Shown one piece after another: positions 1 to 8,016 of a DNA stretch of 64,000 nt. Every line of letters starts with the position of its first letter. Positions within the stretch are counted from its first letter, which is position 1. A program made the position numbers and the translations under genes. The DNA comes from Bdellovibrio svalbardensis (GTDB taxonomy: Bacteria > Bdellovibrionota > Bdellovibrionia > Bdellovibrionales > Bdellovibrionaceae): the NCBI RefSeq assembly GCF_029531655.1, contig NZ_JANRMI010000003.1, positions 547,230 through 611,229 of the forward strand. Direction: 5' to 3'. A model generated the notes under the pieces. That model was not told where the DNA came from. It searched no databases and was given only the letters and a program-made list of their open reading frames with translations.

Positions 1-356
1 AACGAGAAGCTTTCAAAAAAATCCTCTGAAGCACGCGCAATTGATTGAATGCTGCCGAAAATAACTTTTTGATTTGCATCCTTCCGATTCAGGCCCGCCG
101 AATAGATCCCCGCTTCAAGACCAAAGGACATATATTTAGCATGATTTTGCTCGACGAGTTCGCGAACATGGGCCAAAACCAGAACACGCCCTTTGGCAAG
201 TCGAGCCAGTTCCGCAATGACCAAGCTCTTTCCCGCACCTGTCGGCAAGACAATCACCGCCGGGGTTTTCTCTTCCCGAAAGTGCTTGAGCGTCGCATTG
301 ACGGCTTCCTGTTGATAAGGGCGAAGTTGATAAGTCGTGGTCACGGTCATAAGCAT
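1..356 (-). CDS. radD: RadD-family DNA repair helicase, N-terminal part (cut by window edge)
   Basis: The reverse strand reads leftward out of the window, so only about 118 N-terminal residues are visible. They start with a [10 protein letters not shown] segment, followed by the Walker A motif [14 protein letters not shown], motif Ia ([15 protein letters not shown]) and a GSIQS segment. This order and wording match RadD (YejH), a superfamily 2 helicase-like ATPase involved in recombination and double-strand break repair. Two in-frame ATGs lie two codons apart (356 and 350). I chose the first because a weak GGTAAG sits five bases upstream. The DEAD/DEAH box and helicase C-terminal domain lie outside the window, so completeness cannot be judged. 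Confidence 0.85.
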   Translation of the reverse strand, partial: MLMTVTTTYQLRPYQQEAVNATLKHFREEKTPAVIVLPTGAGKSLVIAELARLAKGRVLVLAHVRELVEQNHAKYMSFGLEAGIYSAGLNRKDANQKVIFGSIQSIARASEDFFESFS

Positions 357-431
357 AAATACTTACCAAAATCGCGCACTGATTTGTACTGATTCGTAGC
401 ACCTTTATAAATCTTAAGTTAGCCTATTGCG

Positions 432-1397
432 GTGAGTTTAGATTCCTTAAAAAGTTCATTATTCATATTCTCTGTTTTCGGAGCGTTACTCTGCTTGGCG
501 CCTCATCGTGCGCATGCCGGATTCGGCGAAGTGAAATGCTATATCGTGGCCAACTGCGGAAGCAGTTTCGGTGGGGGCTATTCCGGCAACCCGTCCACGG
601 GCAGCCAGATCAAAATCAATCCCTCTTCCGTGCCAACAGAAAAAGGATTTGGAATCGAAGCACTTTTTTTCAAGGACAGTCCCGACTTTGCCTTTGTGCA
701 GGGATTGGGGCGCGTCGGCGCTGCGATCTCCCCTTCCAATAGTGAGGAGACCTTCTTTGGCCCGCCGGGATTTGAATCAATGTCCGATCTTTTCTATAGA
801 AAAGAAGAGAAGGAAAAGTATCCCAACCAGAAAATCACTTTAGCGACAGCCTTCAATCTTTTTGAAAAGACCGGCTCGGTCTTGGGTCGATACTCCCTAA
901 AGCTGGGTTTAATGGGTAAATACAATAAGCTGACCAACAATGTCAGCCCTGGCGGAGGATTGAGTGGCGTTCTCGGTCCGCTCTATTTCGGATATTCGAT
1001 CTATGATGACGAAGTAAAGTTAGAACAAAGTTATGACGGCAACGATCCCACAAAACCCATCAAGTACCAGGTGCGAACCTATAACCTCGGTCTTTTTCTC
1101 AACTCACTGATTCTGGATTACTCTAATCTTCGTATGCAAGAACCACATGAATCTTCGGTCAGTCTGTTTACTGCCAGCTTGATGGTGAGTCGCTTTATTA
1201 TCACGGCCTCGAAGCGGATCGAAGATTCACCTCGTCCCTTCTACAACTACGACACTCAACAATTGGAATTCAAACAGCTCAAAGAGGACTACTTTGGTGG
1301 CGTGCAATACTCCGCCTCAAATCATTTCATGTTCGGCGTGCTGTACAATTACTATTTGCTTCGCGAAGTCTCGGGCTCACTCACCGTTTTCTTTTAG
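432..1397 (+). CDS. secreted or outer-membrane protein of unknown function
   Basis: 321 residues with a GTG start and no obvious ribosome binding site. The N-terminus is a signal peptide (hydrophobic LFIFSVFGALLCL, likely cleavage after RAHA). The mature part has many alternating hydrophobic and aromatic stretches and ends in ...SLTVFF. A terminal Phe is typical of proteins inserted into the outer membrane by the Bam complex, so a beta-barrel is likely. I do not recognise a named family. The stop codon lies inside the 3' end of the convergent helicase gene (17-bp overlap). Confidence 0.7.
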   Translation: MSLDSLKSSLFIFSVFGALLCLAPHRAHAGFGEVKCYIVANCGSSFGGGYSGNPSTGSQIKINPSSVPTEKGFGIEALFFKDSPDFAFVQGLGRVGAAISPSNSEETFFGPPGFESMSDLFYRKEEKEKYPNQKITLATAFNLFEKTGSVLGRYSLKLGLMGKYNKLTNNVSPGGGLSGVLGPLYFGYSIYDDEVKLEQSYDGNDPTKPIKYQVRTYNLGLFLNSLILDYSNLRMQEPHESSVSLFTASLMVSRFIITASKRIEDSPRPFYNYDTQQLEFKQLKEDYFGGVQYSASNHFMFGVLYNYYLLREVSGSLTVFF

Positions 1398-2583
1398 AAG
1401 ATGGTCTCTTCTTTGACTCGAATTTCTTTGAACGATCAATAAAACTAAATTGCGGATCTACTTTTTCCTCTTTGGCACCTTGCAAATAGGGTTTGATCTT
1501 ATGGTACATGCGCGTATCCGAAGGAGTGACAAAGGTGATCGCCGTTCCCCGACGGCCGGCGCGAGCTGTTCTGCCAATACGATGAAGGAAGTCTTCTGCT
1601 TGGAATGGCAAATCAAAATTCACTACGTGCTCGACATGGGGAATATCCAGGCCGCGCGCTAGCAAATCAGTGGCGACCAAAATGCGAATCTCCCCCTCTC
1701 GGAATTCACGCACCACGCGATTTCTTTGTCCTTGAGTAAGACCTCCATGAATCAAGTCAGTTGAAAAACCATATTCTTTTAAATAGTTTCCGACTTCTTC
1801 ACAGCTGTCCTGGCTGCCAGTAAAAACAATCACTCCATTTTTAGTGGCATTGAGTTCATCCAGCAAACGATCAAGCTTCATTTTTCTGTCGAGGAATAGA
1901 ACCTTTTGAGACAGGCTCGAAACAGGAGCCTCGGCCTTTTCTGAGCGAATCATGAAGGCTTTGGGATGCAGGAACAGTTGCGCGATCGCCTCAACGTTAT
2001 GGCCGAAGCTTGCCGAGAACATCAAAGTCTGACGTGGGCCGCGCAAAGTGTTCTGGATGCTCTTCAGCTGTGGTGCAAAGCCCATATCCAGCATGCGGTC
2101 GGCTTCGTCGATCACGACGATCTCCACACCTTGCAACAACAGTTTGTTGGTTGCCAGATGATCGTTCATTCGTCCCGGGGTCGCGATGATAAGACGTGGA
2201 TTCTTCTTCAACTGATTGCTTTGCTTTGAACCTGTCGTCCCACCAATGGCCAAACACACTGAAACGGGCATTTCCGCACAAAGTTCCAAGAAGACCTTAT
2301 AGATCTGTTGGGCCATCTCGCGGCTAGGTGCCAAAACCAAAGCCCGTGACTGGGGTTTTTTATTCAAAGTCGTCAAAAGAGAAAGAGCATAAGCCAGAGT
2401 TTTGCCGCTGCCTGTTTGCGCAATGGCGATGACATCCGAGCCTTGAAGGCTGACGGGAAGGGCTTGGCTTTGAATTGCCGTGGGTTTGGTGATCTTCATT
2501 TTTTCAAGAGCAGCCATCAAAACGGGAGCGATGGCCAGGTCTTGAAATTTACCGATATGCAAAGTTGAGGTTTGGAACTTCAT
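1381..2583 (-). CDS. DEAD-box ATP-dependent RNA helicase (RhlE-like)
   Basis: 400 residues carrying the full DEAD-box set in order: Q motif (PTAIQSQALP), Walker A (AQTGSGKT), PTREL-equivalent APSREMA, the DEAD box in VIDEADRMLDMGF, motif III as SAS rather than SAT, motif V (TDLLARGLDIP) and motif VI (HRIGRTARAG). The C-terminus is a short basic tail (KKRPSSKRKR), as in RhlE-type helicases acting on ribosomal RNA or mRNA decay. It is the last gene of a leftward group with the zinc-ribbon and SlyD-like genes, and its 3' end overlaps the convergent gene by 17 bp. Confidence 0.93.
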   Translation of the reverse strand: MKFQTSTLHIGKFQDLAIAPVLMAALEKMKITKPTAIQSQALPVSLQGSDVIAIAQTGSGKTLAYALSLLTTLNKKPQSRALVLAPSREMAQQIYKVFLELCAEMPVSVCLAIGGTTGSKQSNQLKKNPRLIIATPGRMNDHLATNKLLLQGVEIVVIDEADRMLDMGFAPQLKSIQNTLRGPRQTLMFSASFGHNVEAIAQLFLHPKAFMIRSEKAEAPVSSLSQKVLFLDRKMKLDRLLDELNATKNGVIVFTGSQDSCEEVGNYLKEYGFSTDLIHGGLTQGQRNRVVREFREGEIRILVATDLLARGLDIPHVEHVVNFDLPFQAEDFLHRIGRTARAGRRGTAITFVTPSDTRMYHKIKPYLQGAKEEKVDPQFSFIDRSKKFESKKRPSSKRKR

Positions 2584-2606
2584 AGCGAGGGGTTGTAACA
2601 GACTCG

Positions 2607-2798
2607 TTATTTAAGAGCCAGACTTTTCCCGCAATCAGTACAAAAGCTAATACGGCTTTTGCGAAGGTGTTTATGTTTATCTTCATCACAGCGAACCCGT
2701 ACCGCCGCATTAAGAACCTCCCCACAATTGGGGCAGAACTTAACGGGGGCATTGGTTTTTCCGTGATTCATATTCGGGCAGCGTGTTTGTGTCTTCAT
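2607..2798 (-). CDS. small zinc-ribbon protein
   Basis: 63 residues. Two Cys-x-x-Cys knuckles are visible, FCPNCGE near residue 22 and FCTDCGK near residue 53, with an extra CPNMNH at the N-terminus. This is a probable zinc-ribbon fold that could bind nucleic acid or protein. The start lies three bases after the stop of the upstream prolyl isomerase gene, which implies co-transcription and perhaps translational coupling; no independent ribosome binding site is visible. Function is not known. Position in a group with an RNA helicase suggests an RNA or ribosome role, which is inference only. Confidence 0.7.
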   Translation of the reverse strand: MKTQTRCPNMNHGKTNAPVKFCPNCGEVLNAAVRVRCDEDKHKHLRKSRISFCTDCGKSLALK

Positions 2799-2801
2799 AT
2801 A

Positions 2802-3278
2802 TTAATTTAAATACTGGGTAGAGAGCACATTGGTCGACTCACTGATTTCTTCAGGTGTCGCTTCACGCGCTGAGATCGTTTCAATCTCAAAGATTAAGTC
2901 CTGCCCAGCCAAGGGGTGATTTCCATCCAAGCTCACAAAATTAGAGTGAATTTCCAAAACTCGATAGCTTCGCTTAAAGCCTTTTTTGGAAACGATAATG
3001 ATCGTTTCACCCACTCGCAACAAAGAGCCTTTTGGAAGCTTCGAACGCGGAAATAAAATCACCTTTTGTGGATCATAGAATCCATAAGCTTTTTCAGCAG
3101 GAAGATGTAAAAGTCTTTTTTCGCCTTGCTTTAGATTTTGCAGGCCTTCGGCTAAACCACTTAACATCGCGCCACCTCCCTCAATAGAGGTCATGACTTC
3201 ACGGTTAAAGGTGGTACTGATAATTTTGCCGGTTTTGTCTTTCAGAATACAATTAAAGGAAATAACCTGAGGATTCAT
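2802..3278 (-). CDS. SlyD-like FKBP-type peptidyl-prolyl cis-trans isomerase
   Basis: 158 residues from an ATG preceded by a good AAGGAG; a longer reading with 26 extra residues is rejected because it has no ribosome binding site. The FKBP core is split as in SlyD: an N-terminal strand pair (MTSIEGGGAMLSGLAEGL), AEKAYGFYDP, then an insert-in-flap type segment and the SlyD-characteristic DGNHPLAGQDL. SlyD proteins are cytoplasmic prolyl isomerases and chaperones; the histidine-rich metal-binding tail of E. coli SlyD is absent. It is first in the leftward group with the zinc-ribbon protein and the DEAD-box helicase. Confidence 0.88.
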   Translation of the reverse strand: MNPQVISFNCILKDKTGKIISTTFNREVMTSIEGGGAMLSGLAEGLQNLKQGEKRLLHLPAEKAYGFYDPQKVILFPRSKLPKGSLLRVGETIIIVSKKGFKRSYRVLEIHSNFVSLDGNHPLAGQDLIFEIETISAREATPEEISESTNVLSTQYLN

Positions 3279-3312
3279 AGCCAACTCCTTTTCTGAAATA
3301 ATATTAACGAAC

Positions 3313-3340
3313 AAAAAAAGCCGACCGTGAGGCCGGCTTT
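3313..3340 (-). terminator. rho-independent terminator of the RRM gene
   Basis: On the reverse strand a stem AAAGCCGGCC pairs with GGTCGGCTTT around a TCAC loop (one mismatch) and runs into a T tract of seven. It lies between the stop of the RRM gene and the ribosome binding site of the SlyD-like gene, so it should end the RRM transcript. Confidence 0.75.
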
Positions 3341-3368
3341 CCCGTAACAACAACAAAGTAAGAAAACT

Positions 3369-3387
3369 ATTCCGGCTTGGCCGGAAT
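3369..3387. repeat. short GC palindrome of the dispersed family
   Basis: ATTCCGG and CCGGAAT form an eight-pair hairpin (including a C-G inner pair) with a TTG loop just after the RRM stop codon. It resembles the other short palindromes at 30712, 36130, 36905, 43480 and 52218. Its role is unknown; it could stabilise the 3' end of the RRM mRNA. Confidence 0.6.
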
Positions 3388-3394
3388 CAAAGCT

Positions 3395-3691
3395 CTAGTA
3401 AGAGCTGCGAGAACTGAATCTTCCGCGTGAACCTTCACGTGGAGCCTGCGGTTTTGCTTCTGAAACATTCATTGCACGACCTTCTAGATCAGATCCGTTT
3501 AGCTTTTCAAGTGCAGCTAGCGCTTCACCGTCTTGAGACATCTCAACAAAGGCAAAACCTTTGCTGCGACCTGTATCGCGGTCTGTAATAACATTTGCAG
3601 AATCCACCGTACCGAAATCAGAGAATACTCCCGCCAGTTGATTAGAATCGACATTGAATGAAAGGTTGCCGACGTATAATTTTTTTCCCAT
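3395..3691 (-). CDS. RRM-domain RNA-binding protein
   Basis: 98 residues consisting of one RNA recognition motif. RNP2 is KLYVGNLSF at the N-terminus and RNP1 is KGFAFVEM near residue 45. A short Arg/Ser/Gly-rich tail (EGSRGRFSSRSSY) follows. Bacterial single-RRM proteins of this type are often cold-inducible RNA chaperones. The start is fixed by GGAGG seven bases upstream. It is apparently monocistronic, with its own downstream terminator and a 320-base divergent upstream region. Confidence 0.93.
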   Translation of the reverse strand: MGKKLYVGNLSFNVDSNQLAGVFSDFGTVDSANVITDRDTGRSKGFAFVEMSQDGEALAALEKLNGSDLEGRAMNVSEAKPQAPREGSRGRFSSRSSY

Positions 3692-4014
3692 ATTTTAGCC
3701 TCCAAAGCCTGGGGCCATTCGCAAAAGACAAAAGGAAATCTAATGAACTGTGAGAACGACTTGTTCCTTCAATAGACCACCCTTCCCCCCTAATAGATAC
3801 ACCTAAAGCAGAATTAAAAATTACTAGACTGAAAACGCCCCCAGAACGATCACGGCAGGACTGAAGCGGATAATTAGACGGTCGCGGCTTGAAAGTGACT
3901 CGAAAAATGTTGAATAACTTACTATAAATCCCTACTTGGGACATCGAATGCTGGACAGCAGATAGTGAAAATGACAGACTCGCGACTCAAAAAATTGCTA
4001 TTTCGGAGTACCCC
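3692..4014. other. divergent intergenic region, no gene seen
   Basis: 323 bases between the divergently transcribed RRM gene and the S4-like gene. I find no convincing open reading frame with a ribosome binding site, no tRNA-like fold and no clear sigma-70 hexamer pair. It must contain promoters for both flanking genes and gives the RRM gene room for a long 5' leader. Confidence 0.5.
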
Positions 4015-4272
4015 ATGTCTGACAATATTCCAGCGCGCCCCCCTAAATCTTTCCGTATTATTTTGGATTTACCAAGATCTGAAAAAAGAATGGATAACGT
4101 TCTTTTGAAGGCGCTGAGAGAACAAAATGACAACGCGAAATTGAAAGAGATTTCCCGCGCCGAATTCAAAGAACTTTTCACCAGCGGAAAAATCCTGATT
4201 AAAGGGCAAAGAGCCAAGCCTTCTTCAGCCCTAGCGACAGGAACAACTTACGTTGATATTCTTGGTTACTAA
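4015..4272 (+). CDS. small S4-like RNA-binding protein
   Basis: 85 residues. The pattern RMDNVLLKAL...ISRAEFKELFTSGKILIKG...PSSALATGTTYVDI matches the S4 alpha-L RNA-binding fold (helix, Arg-rich turn, G-x-I-x-I-x-G strand, then a hydrophobic valine strand), although the sequence is divergent. It lies 14 bases upstream of rsmG in the same direction, so a role in ribosome biogenesis is plausible. Assignment to the S4 superfamily is by eye and moderate in certainty. Confidence 0.7.
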   Translation: MSDNIPARPPKSFRIILDLPRSEKRMDNVLLKALREQNDNAKLKEISRAEFKELFTSGKILIKGQRAKPSSALATGTTYVDILGY

Positions 4273-4286
4273 GGTATAAAAGACAT

Positions 4287-4898
4287 ATGCAGTTTGAGAA
4301 CAGAATCCCACTTATTTTAGAACTGGGCTTCCGTGAGGAAGCTTTGCCGCAATTAAAGGCCTATATCGACCTTCTTTGGGCTGCCAACGAAGAGTTGAAT
4401 TTATTCAGTCGTCAGATGAAATTTGAAGAACTGATCGACAATCACCTGATCGATTGCCTGTTGCCTCTAAAAAAATTCCCAGCCGGCGTTAAAGCGGCGG
4501 CAGATTTTGGTTCTGGCGGCGGCCTACCCGGCGTTTTGTACGCTATCCAGTTTCCCCACGTGAAGTATCATCTTTATGAAAAAAGCAAAAAGAAGCAGGA
4601 CTTCTTAAATCGCTGCAAGACCATTGCTCCGAATCTTTTCATTCACGGAGAAATCCCACTGAATCTTCAGGACATTGACGTTGTCACTGCCCGCGCTTTT
4701 AAACCCGTAGACGTAATCTTGGATATCAGTCGCCACTACTACAACAAGGGTGGAAAGTACTTCCTTTTAAAGGGTCGTCGCGAAAAGATTGATGAAGAGG
4801 TTTTGTTAGCACGCAAGAAGTTCAAAGAACTTGAAGTTACGATTGAGCCACTGACTTCACCCATTCTTGAAGTTGAACGTCATCTTGTTTTAATCTAG
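4287..4898 (+). CDS. rsmG: 16S rRNA (guanine527-N7)-methyltransferase RsmG
   Basis: 203 residues, the usual length for RsmG (GidB). The S-adenosylmethionine loop is AADFGSGGGLPGVLYAI and a later segment IDVVTARAFKP matches the RsmG signature after motif IV. The enzyme methylates G527 of 16S rRNA in the cytoplasm using SAM. It follows the S4-like gene by 14 bases and precedes the cysteine hydrolase gene by five, suggesting a three-gene rightward operon. Confidence 0.93.
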   Translation: MQFENRIPLILELGFREEALPQLKAYIDLLWAANEELNLFSRQMKFEELIDNHLIDCLLPLKKFPAGVKAAADFGSGGGLPGVLYAIQFPHVKYHLYEKSKKKQDFLNRCKTIAPNLFIHGEIPLNLQDIDVVTARAFKPVDVILDISRHYYNKGGKYFLLKGRREKIDEEVLLARKKFKELEVTIEPLTSPILEVERHLVLI

Positions 4899-4903
4899 AC
4901 CCA

Positions 4904-5431
4904 ATGAATACAGCACTCTTAGTAATTGATCTTCAAGTGTGTTATCTCGAGCTCAACTTCTCTCCTGAAGAACGGGAGAGAATCGTTCGCGTCACCAACC
5001 ATAATATCGCCGAAGCTCATCGCCAGGGCTGGACAGTAATCTATATTAAGCATTACTTCGACAGTTTCTTTGCGAAGATGTTCTTCAAAATATTCTTTAA
5101 AGGGGCGGGAGTACGTGGAACCGCAAAGTCCGTCTTCGACCCTCGCATCAACATCATTAATCAAAATCTTTTCGAGAAAAATACCGAAGACACTTTCAAG
5201 TCGACAAATCTTGATGCCTTCCTAAAAGAGCATCAAATTGACGAACTCTATATCACGGGACTTGATGGCACCGCTTGCGTCAATGCCACTTCGTGGGGAG
5301 CTTTGCAAAGAAACTACAAAGTGAACTTGATTGAGGACTCCATCATCAGTGTTTCACCAAAACGATGGAAAAGCTTGCTGTCCAAGTTGCAAAAACAAGA
5401 AAACTGCAAACTTTTGCCAACCCTACGCTAG
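4904..5431 (+). CDS. isochorismatase-family cysteine hydrolase
   Basis: 175 residues. The catalytic triad of the family can be placed: Asp in ALLVIDLQ at the start, Lys in FEKNTEDTFKSTNLDAFL, and Cys in GLDGTACVNAT, the usual GxxTxxCVxxT motif. Members hydrolyse isochorismate, nicotinamide, N-carbamoyl compounds or related amides; substrate cannot be told here. The start is six bases after the rsmG stop. The stop overlaps the convergent GST stop by four bases. Confidence 0.85.
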   Translation: MNTALLVIDLQVCYLELNFSPEERERIVRVTNHNIAEAHRQGWTVIYIKHYFDSFFAKMFFKIFFKGAGVRGTAKSVFDPRINIINQNLFEKNTEDTFKSTNLDAFLKEHQIDELYITGLDGTACVNATSWGALQRNYKVNLIEDSIISVSPKRWKSLLSKLQKQENCKLLPTLR

Positions 5432-6051
5432 TGCATATCTGGAACTTCAAAGACTTTTGCACGAACTGCGGCGGGTCTTTGCATCAGTCTTTCCATATAT
5501 TTCTTAATCACCGGATTCGGCTCAACCAAATAATCCCAAGCCCCTGGAATAATTGCTGCCAGCATAATGTCGGCTGCGGAAAATCCACTCTGCAAAATAT
5601 AGTCATGTTTGCTCAGAACCGGAATTAGAGCCAATTTGAGAATCTCACACTGCTCTTTCACGAATTCATGAGTTGCTTTTTTTTCCTCTTCAGTTCTGAC
5701 ATGTGTAAACATTCGCGCAATCACACATTCCAAACTTCCAACGGACCACACCATCCACTGCAGGTATAAGCCACGTTCTGGGGAATCAATTTTCGGAGCC
5801 AATCCGCGATCTTGAAATTTATCTGCCAAATAAAGACAGATAGCCGCTGATTCATGAATGACAACGCCATGATCTCTGATAGTTGGAACACGTCCCATGG
5901 GATTGAGATCACGATATTCCGTTGTATTAAGATGACCGTGTTTCTTTTTTAGATAGTGATCCTTATAGGGCACGCCCAGCTCTTCAAGAAGCCAACGAAC
6001 TCGGTCACTGCGATCTTGATTCGCCATACAGTATAAATCGATGTGTTGCAT
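5428..6051 (-). CDS. glutathione S-transferase family protein
   Basis: 207 residues with a thioredoxin-like N-terminal domain (MQHIDLYCMANQDRSDRVRWLLEEL, the cis-proline GRVPTI and the ESAAICLYLAD glutathione-binding motif) and an all-helical C-terminal domain. Families with this pattern conjugate or isomerise glutathione adducts. No specific substrate is indicated. The next gene upstream is the quinone oxidoreductase, eight bases away and in the same direction, so the two may form a detoxification operon. Confidence 0.88.
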   Translation of the reverse strand: MQHIDLYCMANQDRSDRVRWLLEELGVPYKDHYLKKKHGHLNTTEYRDLNPMGRVPTIRDHGVVIHESAAICLYLADKFQDRGLAPKIDSPERGLYLQWMVWSVGSLECVIARMFTHVRTEEEKKATHEFVKEQCEILKLALIPVLSKHDYILQSGFSAADIMLAAIIPGAWDYLVEPNPVIKKYMERLMQRPAAVRAKVFEVPDMH

Positions 6052-6059
6052 GAATACTC

Positions 6060-7043
6060 CTAGTCCTTCACCTTAAGAACAATCTTTCCAGTATGTTGGC
6101 TCGACTCCATAAGAGCATGAGCTTCCGCCGCTTTCTCAAGTGGCAATGTCTTAAAGATCACTGGTTTCATTTTACCCTGGTTAAGCAATGGCCAAACATT
6201 TTTTTCGAGTGCCTGGGCAATTCTTGTTTTCTCTGAAATAGCACGAGCTCTCAATGTAGATCCAGTTAAGGTCAGGCGCTTCGCCATCATTTTGCGAAGA
6301 TCCAACTCTACTTTTGCGCCCTGCAGAGTTGCAATTTGCACCAAGCGACCTTGATTTGCCAATGCTTCAACATTGCGTGTGAAATAATCGCCACCAACCA
6401 TGTCGAGAATAACATCAACACCACCATTTTGCGTAGCCTCTTTTACCACAGAAACAAAATCCTCTTCCTTATACAGTATCACGCGCTCTGCGCCCAATTC
6501 TTCGCAAATGGAAACAGATTCTTTTTTCCCGACAGTTGTAAAGACTCGCGCCCCCAACGCACTGGCCATCTGTATCGCTGTGGTTCCGATACCGCCAGCC
6601 CCACCATGAATTAAAATGCTTTCGCCATTTTGCAAACGCCCATCTTCAAAGACATTTGTCCAAACGGTAAAAAAAGTTTCAGGCAAAGCAGCAGCATGAA
6701 CAAAATCGAAATCTTTTGGCAGTGGCAGACATTGACCTTCGGGTGCAACCGCATACTGCGCATATCCGCCGCCAGCAAGTAAAGCACAGACCGAGTCTCC
6801 AACTTTCCAACGCTGGACCCCATCGCCACACGCAATAACCTTTCCTGATACTTCTAGACCCAAAATATCGGAGGCACCTGGAGGTGGTGGATAGCTTCCC
6901 ATTCTTTGGAAGCAATCAGGACGATTGATTCCCGCCGCATAAACTTCCAGCAAAACCTCACCCGCTGCGGGTTTCGGAGTTTCTCTTTCCTGAATTTGCA
7001 GAACTTCAGGACCGCCCGGTTTTTCCATGTTGATGCACTTCAT
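6060..7043 (-). CDS. NAD(P)H-dependent quinone oxidoreductase (zeta-crystallin/PIG3-like)
   Basis: 327 residues starting at an ATG with AAGGAGAGG upstream; a 24-residue longer reading lacks such a site. The N-terminal GroES-like domain contains AAGINRPDCFQRMGSYPPPP and GLEVSGKV, and the Rossmann domain has HGGAGGIGTTAIQ, the AxxGxxG-type nucleotide-binding motif of the zinc-free quinone reductases. There are no catalytic zinc cysteines. The family reduces quinones by one- or two-electron transfer using NADPH. It is followed closely by the GST gene. Confidence 0.9.
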   Translation of the reverse strand: MKCINMEKPGGPEVLQIQERETPKPAAGEVLLEVYAAGINRPDCFQRMGSYPPPPGASDILGLEVSGKVIACGDGVQRWKVGDSVCALLAGGGYAQYAVAPEGQCLPLPKDFDFVHAAALPETFFTVWTNVFEDGRLQNGESILIHGGAGGIGTTAIQMASALGARVFTTVGKKESVSICEELGAERVILYKEEDFVSVVKEATQNGGVDVILDMVGGDYFTRNVEALANQGRLVQIATLQGAKVELDLRKMMAKRLTLTGSTLRARAISEKTRIAQALEKNVWPLLNQGKMKPVIFKTLPLEKAAEAHALMESSQHTGKIVLKVKD

Positions 7044-7136
7044 TGTAAATCCTCTCCTTGAGACCAAGATCCAGATTATATCTCTAAACATCCCATGCTT
7101 TTGACAGAGTAACAAATGTCAATCGAACCTTAATGC

Positions 7137-8009
7137 ATGCTACATATTATCTTTTCACTTTTAGTATCGATGCAAGCCCCAGCGGCTCCGACCAACTATT
7201 CTGTTGTGCAAGACGGCCTTAAGAAAATTGCTCAAGAGAATCCAACCACAACAGAATTGTTTGATATCGGACTCTCTGACTCTGGCGATCCTATCATGGG
7301 TTTGAAAATCGGTAACGGCGAAACACCAGATCTTATCGTCGCAACTCACCATGGTAACGAGTATGGATCCACTGGCGTTGCCATGGGTGCCGCTGACGCT
7401 TTTGCGAAAAATCCGATTGTTGGCCATACCGTTTATATCATTCCGGTTTTGAATATCTCTGGATACAACAACCGCAATCGTTATGAAAGAACACCAAGTG
7501 GCAGTGTCGATCAAAATCGTGACTACCCAGGTCCTTGCGCGACGACACAACCCTTCCGTTCAAAAGCCACAAAAGCCTTGGCTGATTTTATTGATAAAAA
7601 GAACATCGTAAGTTCTGCAACCTTGCATACATATTGGCCCGCAGTTCTTTATCCTTGGGGTTTTTCAACGAAGGACATCACGACTTCGTATGAGTCCACA
7701 TTTATCAACCTGGTGAAGGCCTCTGCGGTTGAAAGCGGTTACGCGGTAGGGAACTCGAAAGAACTTCTTTATGCGGCCGACGGAGCTTTTGAAGACTATG
7801 CTTTCTGGAAACACGGTGTTTGGTCTTTGCTATTCGAAATGGGCAAATCTCACAACCCTTCACAAAGTGACATCAAAAGAATGATTGACGTCAATGTCCC
7901 GGGCTTCCGCCGCTTCTTCGAGAATGCGCCGAAGGAACGTGCTGCGAATCATGATTTCACCGGAAAATGCGATTACACTCGCGCGCTTCAAAGAACTCAC
8001 CTCGAGTAG
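7137..8009 (+). CDS. exported M14-like zinc carboxypeptidase
   Basis: 290 residues beginning with a short signal peptide (MLHIIFSLLVSMQAPAAP). The M14 zinc-binding HxxE is H72-G-N-E75 in ATHHGNEYGS; a later LHTYWP supplies the third ligand His, NRYERTPSGSVDQNRDYPG gives the substrate-binding Arg cluster, and LLFEMG is a candidate for the catalytic Glu. Members cleave C-terminal residues from peptides or murein peptides. With no neighbour in an operon the substrate is open; an exported murein or prey-peptide peptidase is possible. Confidence 0.85.
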   Translation: MLHIIFSLLVSMQAPAAPTNYSVVQDGLKKIAQENPTTTELFDIGLSDSGDPIMGLKIGNGETPDLIVATHHGNEYGSTGVAMGAADAFAKNPIVGHTVYIIPVLNISGYNNRNRYERTPSGSVDQNRDYPGPCATTQPFRSKATKALADFIDKKNIVSSATLHTYWPAVLYPWGFSTKDITTSYESTFINLVKASAVESGYAVGNSKELLYAADGAFEDYAFWKHGVWSLLFEMGKSHNPSQSDIKRMIDVNVPGFRRFFENAPKERAANHDFTGKCDYTRALQRTHLE

Positions 8010-8016
8010 TGTTACG

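Noticed and set aside
3279..3356. 26-residue N-terminal extension of the SlyD-like isomerase
   Set aside because: The shorter ATG has AAGGAG at correct spacing and the extension runs across the terminator of the upstream gene.
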